From: Alkalihalobacillus sp. CinArs1
GTDB lineage: Bacteria; Bacillota; Bacilli; Bacillales; Guptibacillaceae
Direction of reading: 5' to 3'
Assembly: GCF_947387515.1 (NCBI RefSeq)
Contig: NZ_CANDOB010000001.1
Coordinates: 186,001-250,000, forward strand
Length of the DNA: 64,000 nt
Positions 46,495 to 54,300 of this stretch are shown piece after piece. The translations under genes and the position numbers were made by a program. Below the pieces are notes generated by a model. The model did no database searches and was not told where the DNA came from. It saw only the letters and a list, made by a program, of their open reading frames with translations. Numbering within the stretch: position 1 is the first letter of the stretch; each line of letters begins with the position of its first letter.

Positions 46495-47514
46495 TTATAT
46501 GCTACGGTGTTTCTTCAGAGCAAATATATTCATTATGATAAAAACGATTGAAAAACCTCCTAGCACTACTAAGTTCGTCCAGATTTCAATCAATCCTTGT
46601 CCTCTAATCATCACGTCTCGAAGTGCATCTGCACCGTAATAGAGAGGTGTTAACGGACCAAGCCAACTCAGGTAATCCGAAATCGTTTCTAATTTAAACA
46701 ACCCTGCAAAAAAGAATTGAGGCACGACTACTAGAGGAATGAATTGAATCATCTGTAGTTCATTCTTTGCGAACGCTGATAACAGTATTCCAAGCGTCAG
46801 CGCACTTAATGCAATCATGACAGTAATGATTAACACATAGAAAAAGCTACCTTCCATCATTAAGTCGATGACATAAATGCTATAAAGGGCGATAATGGAC
46901 GATTGAATCGTTGTGAAGACTCCAAAGCCGATGACATATCCCATCACCAGTTCCCATCTTTTGATAGGACTAGCAAGTAATCTTTCCAACGTTCCTTGCG
47001 TTCTTTCTCTTAAAAAAGAAACTCCAGCAATTAAAAATACAAAAAAGAATATGAAGAACCCTACCAAAACCGGTCCAATGTTATCAAAGGTTGTTAGATC
47101 CTGAGAGCCATACAAATGCTCTACCGATAGTGAGACGGATGTTGTATTTGGGCTAATCTCACTCTTAATGTTATCTATGATCACATTATTTATAGATGGA
47201 TCGCTACCCTCTAGTATTAGTTTACTTTCCCCTTGTTCAAAAGCTAAGATCGCATCATAATCCTCTTGCTCAAGCGTTTCATTAACATCTGTGTCAGAAT
47301 CTAATTTAACAAATGCGACATTCTCTTGCTCCATATTAGTATAAACAGTGCTTGGGACATCGATTAAGCCAATCTTTAATTCCAACTCTTCTCCATTGAA
47401 GACGAGAGATAACATAGTTAGGACAAGGATGGGAGCTAGTATCATCAATGCCATCGTCCGCTTATCATGCAAAAATTGCTTTAGGATGCGATTTACGACT
47501 GCTAACACTCTCAT
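46495..47514 (-). CDS. ABC-2 type transporter permease
   Basis: A 339-residue permease with the ABC-2 layout: one N-terminal helix (about 20-38), a large extracellular domain (about 40-165) and five C-terminal helices. The segment RERTQGTLERLLASPIKRWELVMGY (about 190-215) is the ABC-2 coupling signature. The ATG at 47514 has GGAGG nine bases upstream; the in-frame GTG nine bases earlier abuts that site. It pairs with the ATPase encoded just before it to form an exporter of lipids, drugs or peptides. Confidence 0.87.
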   Translation of the reverse strand: MRVLAVVNRILKQFLHDKRTMALMILAPILVLTMLSLVFNGEELELKIGLIDVPSTVYTNMEQENVAFVKLDSDTDVNETLEQEDYDAILAFEQGESKLILEGSDPSINNVIIDNIKSEISPNTTSVSLSVEHLYGSQDLTTFDNIGPVLVGFFIFFFVFLIAGVSFLRERTQGTLERLLASPIKRWELVMGYVIGFGVFTTIQSSIIALYSIYVIDLMMEGSFFYVLIITVMIALSALTLGILLSAFAKNELQMIQFIPLVVVPQFFFAGLFKLETISDYLSWLGPLTPLYYGADALRDVMIRGQGLIEIWTNLVVLGGFSIVFIIMNIFALKKHRSI

Positions 47515-47519
47515 GACAC

Positions 47520-48233
47520 TCACCCTCCATATGATAAAAAAGCTTGTTCGATTGTTGATGCTTCGGTTTTGGTCTTTATTTCATCAGGAGTTCCAATCGC
47601 GATAAGCTGTCCATCCCGAACCATTCCAAGTCTAGAACAACGTTCAGCTTCGTCCATTACGTGAGTCGTTACGACGATTAACACACCGCTCTCTTTTAAT
47701 ATTTCAAAGGTATCCCAAATTTTATTTCGTAATGCAGGATCAATTCCGACAGTTGGTTCATCTAACACGAGAATGTCCGGCTCGTGCAACAAGGCAATTG
47801 CAAGTGACAGTCGCCTTTTCATTCCACCAGAAAAAGTCTCTACTTTAGTATTGAGGTCACTTTCTAAATCAACTAGCTTCATGACCTGTTGAATTCGCTC
47901 TGCCCTTTTATTACGTTTTACCCCGCTAATACTTGCAAAAAAAACCAAGTTCTCCTTTGCTGTCAATTCATGATATAACGCATCAGCCTGGGCCATATAT
48001 CCAATTCGCTTAATCAATTCTAAATCAGGCATCTTTTTACCAAAAACGGATACATGTCCTTCAGTAGGCACATCAATACCGCATAGAATTTTAACTAGTG
48101 TCGTTTTCCCTGATCCAGATGGACCAAGAAGTCCGAAAATTTCATTGTTAGTGAGAGTTAACGTCACATCTTCAAGTACTTTCTTCTTCCCAAAACGCTT
48201 TGTCACATTCGCATCGATAATCGTAGTGGTCAC
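47520..48233 (-). CDS. ABC transporter ATP-binding protein
   Basis: A 237-residue ABC ATPase with Walker A GPSGSGKTTLVK (about 37-48), the Q-loop MAQADALYHELT, signature FSGGMKRRLSLAIAL, Walker B PDILVLDEP and the H-loop VVTTHVMDEAERC. It resembles the DrrA/CcmA-like drug-export class. Start is GTG at 48233 behind GGGAGGGAG. First gene of the exporter operon. Confidence 0.9.
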   Translation of the reverse strand: MTTTIIDANVTKRFGKKKVLEDVTLTLTNNEIFGLLGPSGSGKTTLVKILCGIDVPTEGHVSVFGKKMPDLELIKRIGYMAQADALYHELTAKENLVFFASISGVKRNKRAERIQQVMKLVDLESDLNTKVETFSGGMKRRLSLAIALLHEPDILVLDEPTVGIDPALRNKIWDTFEILKESGVLIVVTTHVMDEAERCSRLGMVRDGQLIAIGTPDEIKTKTEASTIEQAFLSYGG

Positions 48234-48252
48234 GAAACTCCCTCCCTCAAAA

Positions 48253-48303
48253 TGAGTGATTACTCACTTTTATTATACGATAACTAAAGTGAGTAATCAC
48301 TCA
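48253..48303. promoter_or_regulatory. Twin TetR-type operators flanking the exporter promoter
   Basis: TGAGTGATTACTCA (48253-48266) and its reverse complement TGAGTAATCACTCA (48290-48303). Each is a TGAGT-N4-ACTCA dyad, and flanking AAA/TTT extends the match. Between them on the minus strand is a TATAAT (48272-48277). This is the classic layout of a self-repressed TetR operon. Confidence 0.85.
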
Positions 48304-48312
48304 TTTTTTATC

Positions 48313-48344
48313 AACAAAAAAAACCGCTCCTTTCAAGAGCGGTT
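48313..48344 (-). terminator. Intrinsic terminator of efp
   Basis: Minus-strand AACCGCTC pairs with GAGCGGTT, loop TTGAAAG, followed by a T-run of six or more bases. Confidence 0.92.
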
Positions 48345-48350
48345 CATTTG

Positions 48351-48908
48351 TTACGCGCGAGATACGTATTCTGCTTTTCCTGTATCGATAACAAGCACAT
48401 CTCCCTGGTTTACGAAGAAAGGTACTTGTACTGTAAGACCTGTTTCAACGGTTGCAGGCTTCGTGCCACCTGATGCTGTGTCACCTTTAATACCAGGCTC
48501 AGTTTCAGTTACTTCTAATTCAACGGTGTTTGGAAGCTCGATTCCAATCGTTTCATCACCATACATACGAATTGAGATCTCCATATTTTCTTTCAAGAAC
48601 TTTAGTTCGTACTTGATTTGATCAGCAGGAAGCTCAACTTGTTCAAACGAGTTTGTATCCATGAACGTATGCATTTCGCCACTTGCATATAAGTACTGCA
48701 TCTTACGGTTTTCGATGTGCGCTTTCGCTACTTTCTCACCAGCGCGAAACGTTTTTTCTTGAATTGCGCCACTACGTAAGTTTCTTAGCTTAGAGCGTAC
48801 GAAGGCAGCTCCTTTACCTGGTTTAACATGTTGGAAATCTACAACTTGCCAGATTCCGTTATCTACTTCAATCGTAAGACCTGTTTTAAAATCGTTTACC
48901 GAAATCAT
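48351..48908 (-). CDS. efp: Elongation factor P
   Basis: A 185-residue, three-domain translation factor that rescues ribosomes stalled at polyproline. Lys32 in [11 protein letters not shown] is at the tip of domain I; in B. subtilis this lysine carries 5-aminopentanol. The KOW-like N domain and two OB folds are present. GAGGAGG lies before the ATG. It follows papA by 21 bases, as in B. subtilis. Confidence 0.97.
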   Translation of the reverse strand: MISVNDFKTGLTIEVDNGIWQVVDFQHVKPGKGAAFVRSKLRNLRSGAIQEKTFRAGEKVAKAHIENRKMQYLYASGEMHTFMDTNSFEQVELPADQIKYELKFLKENMEISIRMYGDETIGIELPNTVELEVTETEPGIKGDTASGGTKPATVETGLTVQVPFFVNQGDVLVIDTGKAEYVSRA

Positions 48909-48929
48909 GTCTTGTCCTCCTCAAGTTTA

Positions 48930-49997
48930 TTATTCACCAAGAATTAATAGTTCTTTAGTAGAATGAGATAGCTTTTCGTTGCCTTTTTCAGTGATGACCG
49001 TATCATCCTCGATGCGTACGCCACCTTTGCCCGAGAGATAAATTCCTGGTTCAACCGTTACAACCATTCCCGGCTCTAGGACGGTATCGGATTTAAATGA
49101 AAGGCCAGGACCTTCATGAACTTCAAGGCCAATACCGTGACCAAGAGAATGTCCGAAGAATTCACCGTATCCCTTAGAAGCGATATAGTCACGAGAAATC
49201 GCATCTGCTTCTTTACCAGTTAGTCCTGGTTTAATTTGGTCCATGGCTTTCATCTGCGCTTCAAGGACTGTGTGGTAAACATTTTTCAATTCTTCACCAG
49301 GGTCCCCAATCGCAACTGTACGAGTTATATCTGAACAATACCCTTTGTAATATGCCCCGAAATCAAGAGTAATAAGTTCGTTCTTCTGGATCACCTTGTC
49401 AGATGCAACCCCATGAGGGAGCGCTGAACGCTTTCCTGACGCAACGATAATATCAAAAGAAGAAGATGTAGCACCATTTTTTCTCATGAAGAATTCTAAC
49501 TCATTAGATACATCAAGTTCTGTTATACCTGTACGGATGTATCCTGTGATGTGTTGAAATGCTGCATCTGCAATCTCTGTAGCTTCTTTTAAGACTTGTA
49601 ATTCATTCGCATCTTTGATCATGCGATGCTTCTCAAGAAGGCCACTGATCGGTACAAGAGTTCCCTCTACCTTTTGTTCATAAGCTTTAAATACGTTGTA
49701 TGTAAGTTGTGTTTCTTCAAAGCCTAGCTTTTTAACGCCTAGCTCATTTGCCACTTTTGCAACTTCATCAATAATCGGACCTTTGTGTTGAACAATGTCA
49801 TAACCTTTTGCTTGTTCGTTAGCTTGATCAACGTAACGAAAATCTGTAACAAACTTCGCATCTTTTTCCGTGATTAATACGACGCCAGAACTTCCAGTGA
49901 AATGAGAAAAATATCTTCGGTTGCTAGCTGAAGTAATCAACATTGCATCAATTTCATATTCTTTAAATGACTCTCTTAGTTTCGCTATACGTTCCAT
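48930..49997 (-). CDS. papA: Xaa-Pro aminopeptidase (YqhT/PapA), M24 family
   Basis: A 355-residue metallopeptidase that removes residues preceding proline. An N-terminal creatinase-like domain (about 1-125) precedes the pita-bread catalytic domain. Metal ligands are in LITLDFGAYYKGYCSDITRT, GHSLGHGIGLEVHE, VTVEPGIY and GVRIEDDTVIT. AGGAGG lies nine bases before the ATG. Neighbours aroQ and efp are in the same orientation with short gaps. Confidence 0.94.
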   Translation of the reverse strand: MERIAKLRESFKEYEIDAMLITSASNRRYFSHFTGSSGVVLITEKDAKFVTDFRYVDQANEQAKGYDIVQHKGPIIDEVAKVANELGVKKLGFEETQLTYNVFKAYEQKVEGTLVPISGLLEKHRMIKDANELQVLKEATEIADAAFQHITGYIRTGITELDVSNELEFFMRKNGATSSSFDIIVASGKRSALPHGVASDKVIQKNELITLDFGAYYKGYCSDITRTVAIGDPGEELKNVYHTVLEAQMKAMDQIKPGLTGKEADAISRDYIASKGYGEFFGHSLGHGIGLEVHEGPGLSFKSDTVLEPGMVVTVEPGIYLSGKGGVRIEDDTVITEKGNEKLSHSTKELLILGE

Positions 49998-50019
49998 CTA
50001 CTTAGTCCTCCTTATTTGT

Positions 50020-50439
50020 TTACAGAAATGACAATAAAGCTAGCTCATAGCCCTTCATTCCAAAACCTACAATTTGACCTTCTGAAACTGGTGAAACAAC
50101 AGACTGGTGACGAAATGGTTCACGTTTATGTACATTTGACAGATGCACTTCGACCACCGGTACATCTACGCTAGCGATCGCGTCTCGAATCGCGTAGCTA
50201 TAGTGTGTAAAAGCTCCTGGGTTTAGGATAATACCTGCAGCATTCTCTGCTTCATGAATCCAATCGATTAAATCCCCTTCGTGATTCGATTGCTTAAAAG
50301 TTAGAGAAACCCCATGCTGCCGAGCTAAGTCATTTAAGCGCACTTCAAGCGTCTCCAATGTCTCGTTACCATAAATCCCTGGTTCTCTTTTGCCTAATCG
50401 ATTTAAGTTCGGCCCGTTTAGTACGTAGAAATGATTCAT
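50020..50439 (-). CDS. aroQ: Type II 3-dehydroquinate dehydratase
   Basis: A 139-residue dodecameric shikimate-pathway enzyme. Motifs are [17 protein letters not shown] (catalytic Arg and Tyr), the general-base region [18 protein letters not shown] and [18 protein letters not shown] with the active-site histidine. It converts 3-dehydroquinate to 3-dehydroshikimate. First gene of aroQ-papA-efp. Confidence 0.96.
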   Translation of the reverse strand: MNHFYVLNGPNLNRLGKREPGIYGNETLETLEVRLNDLARQHGVSLTFKQSNHEGDLIDWIHEAENAAGIILNPGAFTHYSYAIRDAIASVDVPVVEVHLSNVHKREPFRHQSVVSPVSEGQIVGFGMKGYELALLSFL

Positions 50440-50499
50440 TTTAAGCCCCTTTACGATCTATGAGATTTAGAAGTCTCGGTATCCTTTGACGGAATTGAA

Positions 50500-50532
50500 T
50501 GCAAAAAAAGAAGAATGTTCCATGAACATTCT
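50500..50532 (-). terminator. Intrinsic terminator of yqhR
   Basis: Minus-strand AGAATGTTC pairs with GAACATTCT, loop ATG, then TCTTTTTTTG. Confidence 0.9.
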
Positions 50533-50541
50533 ACCATAGCT

Positions 50542-51063
50542 TCATTTGTTTGAATAGGACGCGCCGTTTTGCTGATTTTCGTGATACTCAAACGATATGG
50601 AATACCCGATAAATACACCATAAAGAACGTAGAGGCATATCGTAGTAACAATAGTATTCTTATCTAGCTTCATAACTGAGGGAAGGTCAGGAAACATTGG
50701 GTTAAGTAAATAGAACACGATGATCCAAAGCAGAATGCCGTATGCTAGTCCAGCAAGCATGTTATTTATTTTCACCATCGTAGCTCGATAAAGAAAAGCG
50801 ACGCCTATTGATACGATTGCAATGGCGATGATTCCAATCCACTGTCCGAGCTGATCGTTTTTCCATTCTCCTAGCGCCCACGGGGAGAGGATAAGAGATG
50901 GAGGAACCTTTGTGAACTTGAATAAATATGTCACGTATCCGATCAATCCCCATATTAACCCTCCAGCTAGCCCTATATTAAGGACCTTTGCCGTAAAACT
51001 GAGAGGCTGTTCTTTCTTATCTTGTTCTAATTCTTTTTCATCGTTTTGGCTCTCTTTTTCCAT
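50542..51063 (-). CDS. yqhR: Conserved membrane protein YqhR
   Basis: A 173-residue protein with a charged N-terminal tail (Glu/Lys/Gln-rich, 1-22) and four hydrophobic helices (about 28-48, 70-90, 100-122 and 134-155). It is named from similarity in position and layout to B. subtilis YqhR, next to yqhQ and aroQ. Function unknown. GGAGGTG precedes the ATG. It is divergent from yqhQ. Confidence 0.8.
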   Translation of the reverse strand: MEKESQNDEKELEQDKKEQPLSFTAKVLNIGLAGGLIWGLIGYVTYLFKFTKVPPSLILSPWALGEWKNDQLGQWIGIIAIAIVSIGVAFLYRATMVKINNMLAGLAYGILLWIIVFYLLNPMFPDLPSVMKLDKNTIVTTICLYVLYGVFIGYSISFEYHENQQNGASYSNK

Positions 51064-51285
51064 GTCTACACCTCCGATAGTAGTCTATCCCAGAATAGAA
51101 TGGATTATTTATCTATAATTCACCTATTGAGGCGATTAAAAAAAAGTTTGTTGGGGAAAATGAATATTAACATCGCTTACCTAGAGGTTTTTCCATGTTT
51201 CTTGTAGAATGTAAGAAAGACATTTACAAGGTAGTGAGATGATTAAATTCATTCCACTTAAACAAAATTAGGTTGGTGAGAGACA

Positions 51286-52233
51286 TTGTCAGACACAAAA
51301 AAACCCGCATACGGTGGGCAAGCGGTTGTAGAAGGTGTGATGTTTCAAGGTAAACACACATCTGTAACTGCAATTCGACGGAAAGATGATTCGATCGATT
51401 ATCTTGAGATACCTAAGAAACCAAAGCCACTTTTAACTAAATTGAAAAAGGTTCCTTTTATACGAGGAGTCGTAGCCATTATTGATGCAAGCGGAAACGG
51501 TACGAAGCATCTGAACTTTTCATCTGAGCGGTATGATGTTGATCCGGCTGATGATGAAGAAGCTCTAAAAAAAGAAGAACCTTCTAAAATGACGTTCTTG
51601 CTTGGAGCTGCAGCACTTGGTGTCATTTCATTTGCTTTCGTGAAAACGATTTTCACCATCTTACCTGCACTTGCAGCTGCTTCGCTAGAATTTATATTTC
51701 CAGGTCACGTTATCCAAAATATCATTGAAGGTATGATTAAACTCGTATTATTACTTGGATATATATATTTTATATCCTTAACACCTATCGTCAAACGAGT
51801 CTTTCAATACCACGGGGCTGAACATAAAGTGATCAATGCCTATGAAGCTGGACTTCCAATCACGATCGAGAATGTTCAGAAGCAGTCTAGACTACATTTT
51901 CGTTGTGGTAGTAGCTTCATACTCTTTACAGTTGTAATCGGGGTTTTCATCTACTTAATGGTTCCCTCTGATCCGCTCCTAGTAAGACTCATCTATCGTG
52001 TATTATTGATTCCAGTAGTACTTGGTGTTTCTTTTGAAGTACTACAATTAACGAATAAATTCCGAAATATCCCTGTTTTACGCGTGTTAGGTTATCCAGG
52101 ATTATGGGTTCAACTCTTAACTACAAAGAACCCAGATGATAAGCAAGTTGAAGTTGCGATTTGTTCATTTAAGGAATTACTTGCCCGTGATAAAAAGCAC
52201 GAAGAAGGCTTAACAAGCACTCAAGTTGTTTAA
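51286..52233 (+). CDS. yqhQ: DUF1385 membrane protein YqhQ
   Basis: A 315-residue protein of the DUF1385 family. The conserved opening GGQAVVEGVMFQG and the central QYHGAEHKVINAYEAG and RCGSSFILF motifs are clear. Four to five transmembrane helices lie at about 100-165 and 210-255. It is described as a putative metal-dependent enzyme; function is not settled. Translation starts with TTG at 51286 after GGTGAGAG. The yqhP gene follows after 22 bases. Confidence 0.9.
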   Translation: MSDTKKPAYGGQAVVEGVMFQGKHTSVTAIRRKDDSIDYLEIPKKPKPLLTKLKKVPFIRGVVAIIDASGNGTKHLNFSSERYDVDPADDEEALKKEEPSKMTFLLGAAALGVISFAFVKTIFTILPALAAASLEFIFPGHVIQNIIEGMIKLVLLLGYIYFISLTPIVKRVFQYHGAEHKVINAYEAGLPITIENVQKQSRLHFRCGSSFILFTVVIGVFIYLMVPSDPLLVRLIYRVLLIPVVLGVSFEVLQLTNKFRNIPVLRVLGYPGLWVQLLTTKNPDDKQVEVAICSFKELLARDKKHEEGLTSTQVV

Positions 52234-52255
52234 TGACGAACAGGAGGTGAATCAT

Positions 52256-52645
52256 TTGTCACACCGTGTTGTTCAACCTCTTATTTATACAATAATCGGT
52301 CTTGCCGCTCTCGGATTTATTTGGAGGCTATTTACTGATCCTATGGGTCTCTTAAAGTATCTTCTCATCACAGCTGCTATCGCTGCTCTAGTGATATTCA
52401 TCGTCCGTAAGGTTATGGCTAAAAGGATGGGCAAAGTTAATTCTGCATACCAGAAAGCTGCCAAGCAATCTTCTAAGTTGCAGAAGAAACGAGGGGCAAC
52501 TCGTAAAAGCGCATCTCACCTTCGGGTCATTCCATCCAAACGGTTAGTTCCGAAAAAACGTCCATTAAATGACGATAAAAAACCTAATCCATTTACTGTG
52601 ATTGAAGGTAGAAAAGGTAAAAAGAAAAACCGCGCACTCTTTTAA
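52256..52645 (+). CDS. yqhP: SA1362-like membrane protein YqhP
   Basis: A 129-residue protein with two hydrophobic helices (about 9-28 and 33-53) and a very basic C-terminal half (KKRGATRKSASHLRVIPSKRLVPKKR). The TTG at 52256 follows AGGAGGTG at ideal spacing; the frame is open 30 bases earlier but there it overlaps the end of yqhQ. Function unknown. A strong terminator follows. Confidence 0.82.
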   Translation: MSHRVVQPLIYTIIGLAALGFIWRLFTDPMGLLKYLLITAAIAALVIFIVRKVMAKRMGKVNSAYQKAAKQSSKLQKKRGATRKSASHLRVIPSKRLVPKKRPLNDDKKPNPFTVIEGRKGKKKNRALF

Positions 52646-52653
52646 AACATAGT

Positions 52654-52687
52654 AAAGCAGGCTGAGAACTTCTCAGCCTGCTTTTGT
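52654..52687. terminator. Bidirectional terminator between yqhP and yqhO
   Basis: AAAGCAGGCTGAGA pairs with TCTCAGCCTGCTTT across a two-to-four-base loop, with T-rich tails for both convergent genes. Confidence 0.92.
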
Positions 52688-52689
52688 TA

Positions 52690-53598
52690 TTAAGTCCTAA
52701 AAGATTCCGGTAGCTTTCTCCATCTTCTTAAAAACTGCTCAGTACGCTCCCTCCCGAATGAGATAAGCTTCTTTTGCTCTTGTCTCTCTAGTGAAAAGTC
52801 AGTCGCTATTCCTTGTTTCACCGGTATAAACACAATGTTTTGAGCTTTTTGCTTTTCGATATAACGTGCGTCATGTGCCTCTTTCATCGTTTCAAACAAA
52901 GCCTGATACAGCTCAATCGCATTTTTTATTTTATGACCAGGAATTTTGTCAAAGCTAGCACTCAACTGGAAACCTAACACAGGACGTAGTTGCTTATTCG
53001 ATTCATCTGGCTTGAAGACCCATAACGGAAAGTTACTCAATATTCCTCCATCTACAACTAAATGTTTTTTTCCATCGATTGTATAAAGCGGATGAGGTTT
53101 AAAAAAGAATGGAAGGCCAGCACTCATTCGTACCGCTTTCGCAATTGAAAATTGCTCGGGTACGAACCCATACTGCTCCAAGTCATCAGGAATGACGATC
53201 AACCTGCCTCTTGTGATATCAGACGCGATTATCTTAAGCGACCCTTCTTCAATATCCCCGAACGTTTCGATCCCTTTATTTTTAAGTAGTCCCTGCACCC
53301 ACTTTTCTAGATCTTTTCCAGAATACAGACCTAGTTTCCAATACAGCATCAACCATCTCATTAACGGAAAGGTAAAGCCCTGCTTCCGGTCGAGTAGTGC
53401 ATTTAAGTTTGTATCGAGAAGGATTTTTTCTATTTCGTCACCTGTGTAACCTGCTATGATCAAAGCCGCAATCAGTGCACCTGCGCTTGTTCCTGCAGTG
53501 CGTTTAAACTGGAGCCCTTTATCTTCAACAGCTTGCAAAGCACCAACTAAAGCAATTCCCTTAACTCCACCACCAGAAAATACTCCATCGATATACAC
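52690..53598 (-). CDS. yqhO: Patatin-like phospholipase family protein YqhO
   Basis: A 302-residue patatin-fold hydrolase with the oxyanion GGGVKG (about 8-13), nucleophile-elbow GTSAG (about 37-41) and catalytic Asp in VVDGG (about 188-192). The family hydrolyses acyl esters of lipids through a Ser-Asp dyad. No signal peptide is seen, so it is cytoplasmic or peripheral. It is convergent with yqhP. Confidence 0.9.
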   Translation of the reverse strand: MYIDGVFSGGGVKGIALVGALQAVEDKGLQFKRTAGTSAGALIAALIIAGYTGDEIEKILLDTNLNALLDRKQGFTFPLMRWLMLYWKLGLYSGKDLEKWVQGLLKNKGIETFGDIEEGSLKIIASDITRGRLIVIPDDLEQYGFVPEQFSIAKAVRMSAGLPFFFKPHPLYTIDGKKHLVVDGGILSNFPLWVFKPDESNKQLRPVLGFQLSASFDKIPGHKIKNAIELYQALFETMKEAHDARYIEKQKAQNIVFIPVKQGIATDFSLERQEQKKLISFGRERTEQFLRRWRKLPESFRT

Positions 53599-53652
53599 GC
53601 ACTACCACCCCTTCTCCTTATTAAATCGTAATCTTATATGAGACGATTTAGT

Positions 53653-53691
53653 ACAAAAAAAAGAACAATCCGATTATACTTCGGATTGCTC
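53653..53691 (-). terminator. Intrinsic terminator of mntR
   Basis: Minus-strand GAGCAATCCG pairs with CGGATTGTTC (one G-U), then an eight-T run. The mntR stop codon is in the loop. Confidence 0.88.
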
Positions 53692-54114
53692 ATCTTCTTC
53701 ATTCTTACGTTGCACTTCACGCAAAGCTCCAACGCGGTCTTCTGTTTCTTCAAAATATTGAACAAGATCTCCAATTCTGTCGATTGCATCCCAGCTAAGA
53801 TGATGTTCAATACCTTCTACATCTTCGTATATGTTTTCTTCATTCACGCCGATTACACTAAGGAATTGTTCTAATAACGCATGACGGTCCACTAGTCTCT
53901 TCCCTAGTTTTTTCCCTTTGGGAGTTAGCATAAAGCCACGATACTTCTCATAAACCACATATTTACCTTTATCTAATTTTTGAATCATTTTGGTTACCGA
54001 GGAGGGATGTACCTCTAAAGCTTCTGCAATATCAGAAACACGTGCATAACCTTTGTCGTCAATTAGTGAATAAATACGTTCTATATAATCTTCCATACTT
54101 GGAGTAGTGGCCAT
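53674..54114 (-). CDS. mntR: Manganese-dependent transcriptional regulator MntR
   Basis: A 146-residue DtxR-family sensor that represses Mn2+ uptake genes. The metal ligands of B. subtilis MntR are recognisable: Asp and Glu in PSMEDYIE, a histidine in [11 protein letters not shown], and Glu/Glu/His in [16 protein letters not shown]. The winged helix reads [24 protein letters not shown]. The start is ATG 54114 ([10 protein letters not shown]), which matches the known N terminus and follows GGAGGG; the frame extends 99 bases further without similarity. Confidence 0.96.
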   Translation of the reverse strand: MATTPSMEDYIERIYSLIDDKGYARVSDIAEALEVHPSSVTKMIQKLDKGKYVVYEKYRGFMLTPKGKKLGKRLVDRHALLEQFLSVIGVNEENIYEDVEGIEHHLSWDAIDRIGDLVQYFEETEDRVGALREVQRKNEEDEQSEV

Positions 54115-54249
54115 TGGATTCCCTCCATCTTTTATTCCATTTAAGCCAATCAATAAAAGCATACACCATAGTATGGGCTGAGACAAGGAAAGGTTCCTCT
54201 TCATGAGGAGCAATTTAACTGGTCTACACTTTCATCGATCTTGTTTTCA

Positions 54250-54285
54250 TAAAAACAAGGAATAAGCATATCGCCTATTCCTTGT
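54250..54285 (-). terminator. Intrinsic terminator of nrdJ
   Basis: ACAAGGAATA (54255-54264) pairs with TATTCCTTGT (54276-54285); minus-strand tail TTTTATG. Confidence 0.88.
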
Positions 54286-54300
54286 GTAACGAGATTTTTA

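Noticed and set aside
54115-54213. N-terminal extension of mntR
   Set aside because: MntR begins MxTPSMEDY; the extra 33 residues have no counterpart and the ribosome-binding site is at the shorter start.
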